A DNA stretch of 64,000 nt. It comes from Nitrospira sp. Lineage in GTDB: Bacteria; Nitrospirota; Nitrospiria; Nitrospirales; Nitrospiraceae. The position numbers were made by a program, and so were the translations under genes. The notes below the pieces were generated by a model, which saw only the letters and a list, made by a program, of their open reading frames with translations, was not told where the DNA came from and did not search any database. The stretch lies in assembly GCA_005116745.1 (NCBI GenBank), contig SWDS01000003.1, forward strand, positions 24,975-88,974, read 5' to 3'. Positions 62,697 to 64,000 of this stretch are shown piece after piece (position 1 is the first letter of the stretch; the number at the start of each line of letters is the position of its first letter).

Positions 62697-63053
62697 GTGA
62701 CAGCAAAGACCTCTGGAGAGCTCGGTCAGGCAGATTCGAACCAACAGGACCGGCGTGGCAGAAGACTTGCCCTCTCCTGCCGCCTGTTTTTCTTTGGCGA
62801 TGATGACTTTGAGGGTGAAGCGAAGATTCTGGACGTCTCAACAAACGGGTGCAGCGCCGAATCATCGATCGACGTGACAGTTGGGATGCTGCTGAAACTG
62901 TCCTTGTTTCTTCCTGATTTTAAGTGGCCCCTCCGCGTTGATCAAGCCATCGTGCGTTGGATCGACGGGAAACAGTTTGGTCTGGAGTTCACCAGCATTC
63001 GCCTGGCCCAGCGAGAACGATTAAGAGGCTTGATCATGAAAGCCCGGCTGTAG
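62697..63053 (+). CDS. PilZ-domain protein (c-di-GMP receptor)
   Basis: Protein of 118 aa with the PilZ signature: R19-R-G-R-R23 (RxxxR), 'ILDVSTNGCSAES' (D/NxSxxG), and 'RWIDGKQFGLEFTSI'. A start at GTG 62697 is chosen (AAAAGG upstream), over a TTG at 62679. It is longer at the N-terminus than the PilZ protein at 9035 but is otherwise similar. No partner is adjacent. Confidence 0.82.
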   Translation: MTAKTSGELGQADSNQQDRRGRRLALSCRLFFFGDDDFEGEAKILDVSTNGCSAESSIDVTVGMLLKLSLFLPDFKWPLRVDQAIVRWIDGKQFGLEFTSIRLAQRERLRGLIMKARL

Positions 63054-63373
63054 CAGCAGATCCTCTTGCTCATCTCCCACCCTTGCAAACATATCCTCAT
63101 CGTAACGTACGGTGACCGCCGCCAAGCTGCCATTAAGGTCATGGGGCTCGGTGCTCGTGCAAAAATGAGCTACTGGTTGTTCGTGCTGTAGTTCATCGTC
63201 GTGAGTGCCGGGGAATATTGGACTGGACAAACGTGCCGCCCGTCTTGATGCGATTGGCCGCTGCAGATATGCATGCGTCAGGATGAAAATAAGTCAATAC
63301 GCATGCCAGTCCCCATTGGGTACTTCATTGCTCACTGGCATGCAGAGAACAAGACGCGACCCCAATACTTCTC
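63054..63373. other. 320-base gap with a palindrome
   Basis: No convincing gene. A minus-strand frame at 63021-63230 (69 codons, TTG start, no ribosome site, overlapping the PilZ gene) is doubtful. A perfect 10-bp inverted repeat GCATGCCAGT (63301-63310) / ACTGGCATGC (63334-63343) with a 23-base loop lies before the next gene's 3' end. No T-run follows, so it is not an ordinary terminator. Confidence 0.4.
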
Positions 63374-64000
63374 TCAGGATGATTTAGTTTTTCCCTTACT
63401 CAGTTTCACTAGTTTGTGAGGAGTGCCATATTTGTCGATGCCCATTTGTTTGACGGCTTTTTGCGCAGGAGAAAAAGTAGCACCGAGCAACAGTTCTTCA
63501 AGCTGAGAATGGAGCGAGAATATCGTTGAATCAATCCACACCCCTAGTTGTTTTGACTTCACTAACGAGACAAGCCAAGGATCAATTCTCAGGGCCTCAA
63601 GCTTCCAATCCCTCGTTGTTTTAAATTGGCTCAACAGAGGCCTTAGTCTTTTTACAGGCGGACCATCATCCTCAGTATATCTTCCTTTGAAATGCACAAG
63701 TTCATTCCGAAGGGAAGTCAATGTGTCATGGGACTGAAATGGTTCGATTGCTCCGTCCCACCGGTGACCACCACGCGTCGAAGAAATACAATTCCATTTG
63801 TCTATCACTGTTAGACTTTTCTGCATTTCATTTAATGTTACCCAGAAAGCGAGACTTGGTTTTATTGTATCCGTTGCACTGTGCGCACACAGTGCAATTT
63901 CCTCATTCAGCCTCGCTTCCAGGAAGGACCCGGAAAGGAATATGCTGGGCGGTTTCAAGTTCCAAGTGCAACGGGTGAATGAAGGCGCCACTGCGCGTAG
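63374..64000 (-). CDS. Putative HEPN-like protein, 5' end cut by window edge
   Basis: Frame open to the right edge; 208 codons visible and no start is certain (an in-frame GTG at 63991 is only a possibility). The sequence 'DTLTSLRNELVHFKGRY' contains R-N-E-L-V-H (Rx4H), the HEPN catalytic pattern, in a helical context. Codon use and AT-rich stretches differ from the surrounding genes, suggesting a transferred gene. It may be a defence or toxin-like protein. Product not known. Confidence 0.65.
   Translation of the reverse strand, partial: LRAVAPSFTRCTWNLKPPSIFLSGSFLEARLNEEIALCAHSATDTIKPSLAFWVTLNEMQKSLTVIDKWNCISSTRGGHRWDGAIEPFQSHDTLTSLRNELVHFKGRYTEDDGPPVKRLRPLLSQFKTTRDWKLEALRIDPWLVSLVKSKQLGVWIDSTIFSLHSQLEELLLGATFSPAQKAVKQMGIDKYGTPHKLVKLSKGKTKSS

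Noticed and set aside
63021..63230. 69-codon minus-strand frame over the PilZ end
   Set aside because: TTG start without a ribosome site and 33-base overlap with PilZ; only noted in the gap entry.

Overview
This is a bacterial chromosome segment with dense, short-gapped operons, about 55% GC by eye, outer-membrane-type lipoproteins and type IV pilus genes, so a Gram-negative bacterium. The gene orders (ihfA-merR-tRNA-Pro-surE; alaC-hom-thrC-apgM-like-lysC; citramalate synthase; a periplasmic cupredoxin; paired secreted proteins of unknown function) resemble the Nitrospira lineage (Nitrospirota). That assignment is an inference from gene content, not from a marker search. Most of the window is core metabolism and information processing, with a pilus region on the left and a small defence-type insertion in the first half.

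Layout. 1-15.6 kb: a type IV pilus region, almost entirely on the minus strand. It holds two tandem minor-pilin modules. Module 2 runs prepilin peptidase, FimT/GspH-like, PilV-like, PilW-like, a long PilX-like protein and a PilB/GspE ATPase. Module 1 runs FimT-like, PilV, PilW, PilX, a small secreted protein, the tip adhesin PilY1 and an Ig-repeat lipoprotein. A PilZ gene lies between the modules on the opposite strand, and a small LuxR-type regulator follows. 15.9-20.9 kb: rlmB, cysS, dedA, surE, tRNA-Pro(GGG), a MerR-type regulator and ihfA, read as one minus-strand block behind a good promoter. 20.9-22.5 kb: citramalate synthase. 22.6-27.0 kb: an accessory patch with a HEPN/MNT toxin-antitoxin pair, an Mrr-type nuclease and a KAP-family NTPase. 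27.3-33.4 kb: an aspartate/threonine operon (aminotransferase, hom, thrC, an ApgM-like protein, lysC).

33.6-39.6 kb, plus strand: pdxJ, nnrE-nnrD fusion, tsaE, lapA-like, mutS. 39.6-40.9 kb: two secreted proteins of unknown function with a strong terminator. 41.1-51.1 kb, minus strand: the classic translation operon rimP-nusA-infB-ylxP-rbfA-truB-rpsO-pnp plus an M16 peptidase, preceded by a terminator-like hairpin just before rimP. 51.2-53.3 kb: a DUF192 protein, a Rieske protein, a chagasin-like inhibitor and a class IV aminotransferase. 53.5-56.1 kb: ferredoxin, cupredoxin, CBS-domain protein and MEKHLA-domain protein. 56.3-58.6 kb: leuC-leuD and a small membrane protein. 58.9-64 kb: corA, cysQ, a lipoprotein, a class I aminotransferase, a second PilZ protein and a HEPN-like gene cut by the window edge.

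Connections. CimA plus LeuCD would give both the 2-oxobutyrate (citramalate) route to isoleucine and the leucine pathway. The threonine operon has no recognisable homoserine kinase gene, but it carries an ApgM-family protein that seems to have lost its phosphomutase nucleophile. This is the most interesting single observation here. PilZ proteins and an N-terminal MshEN-like segment on the pilus ATPase suggest c-di-GMP control of pilus work.
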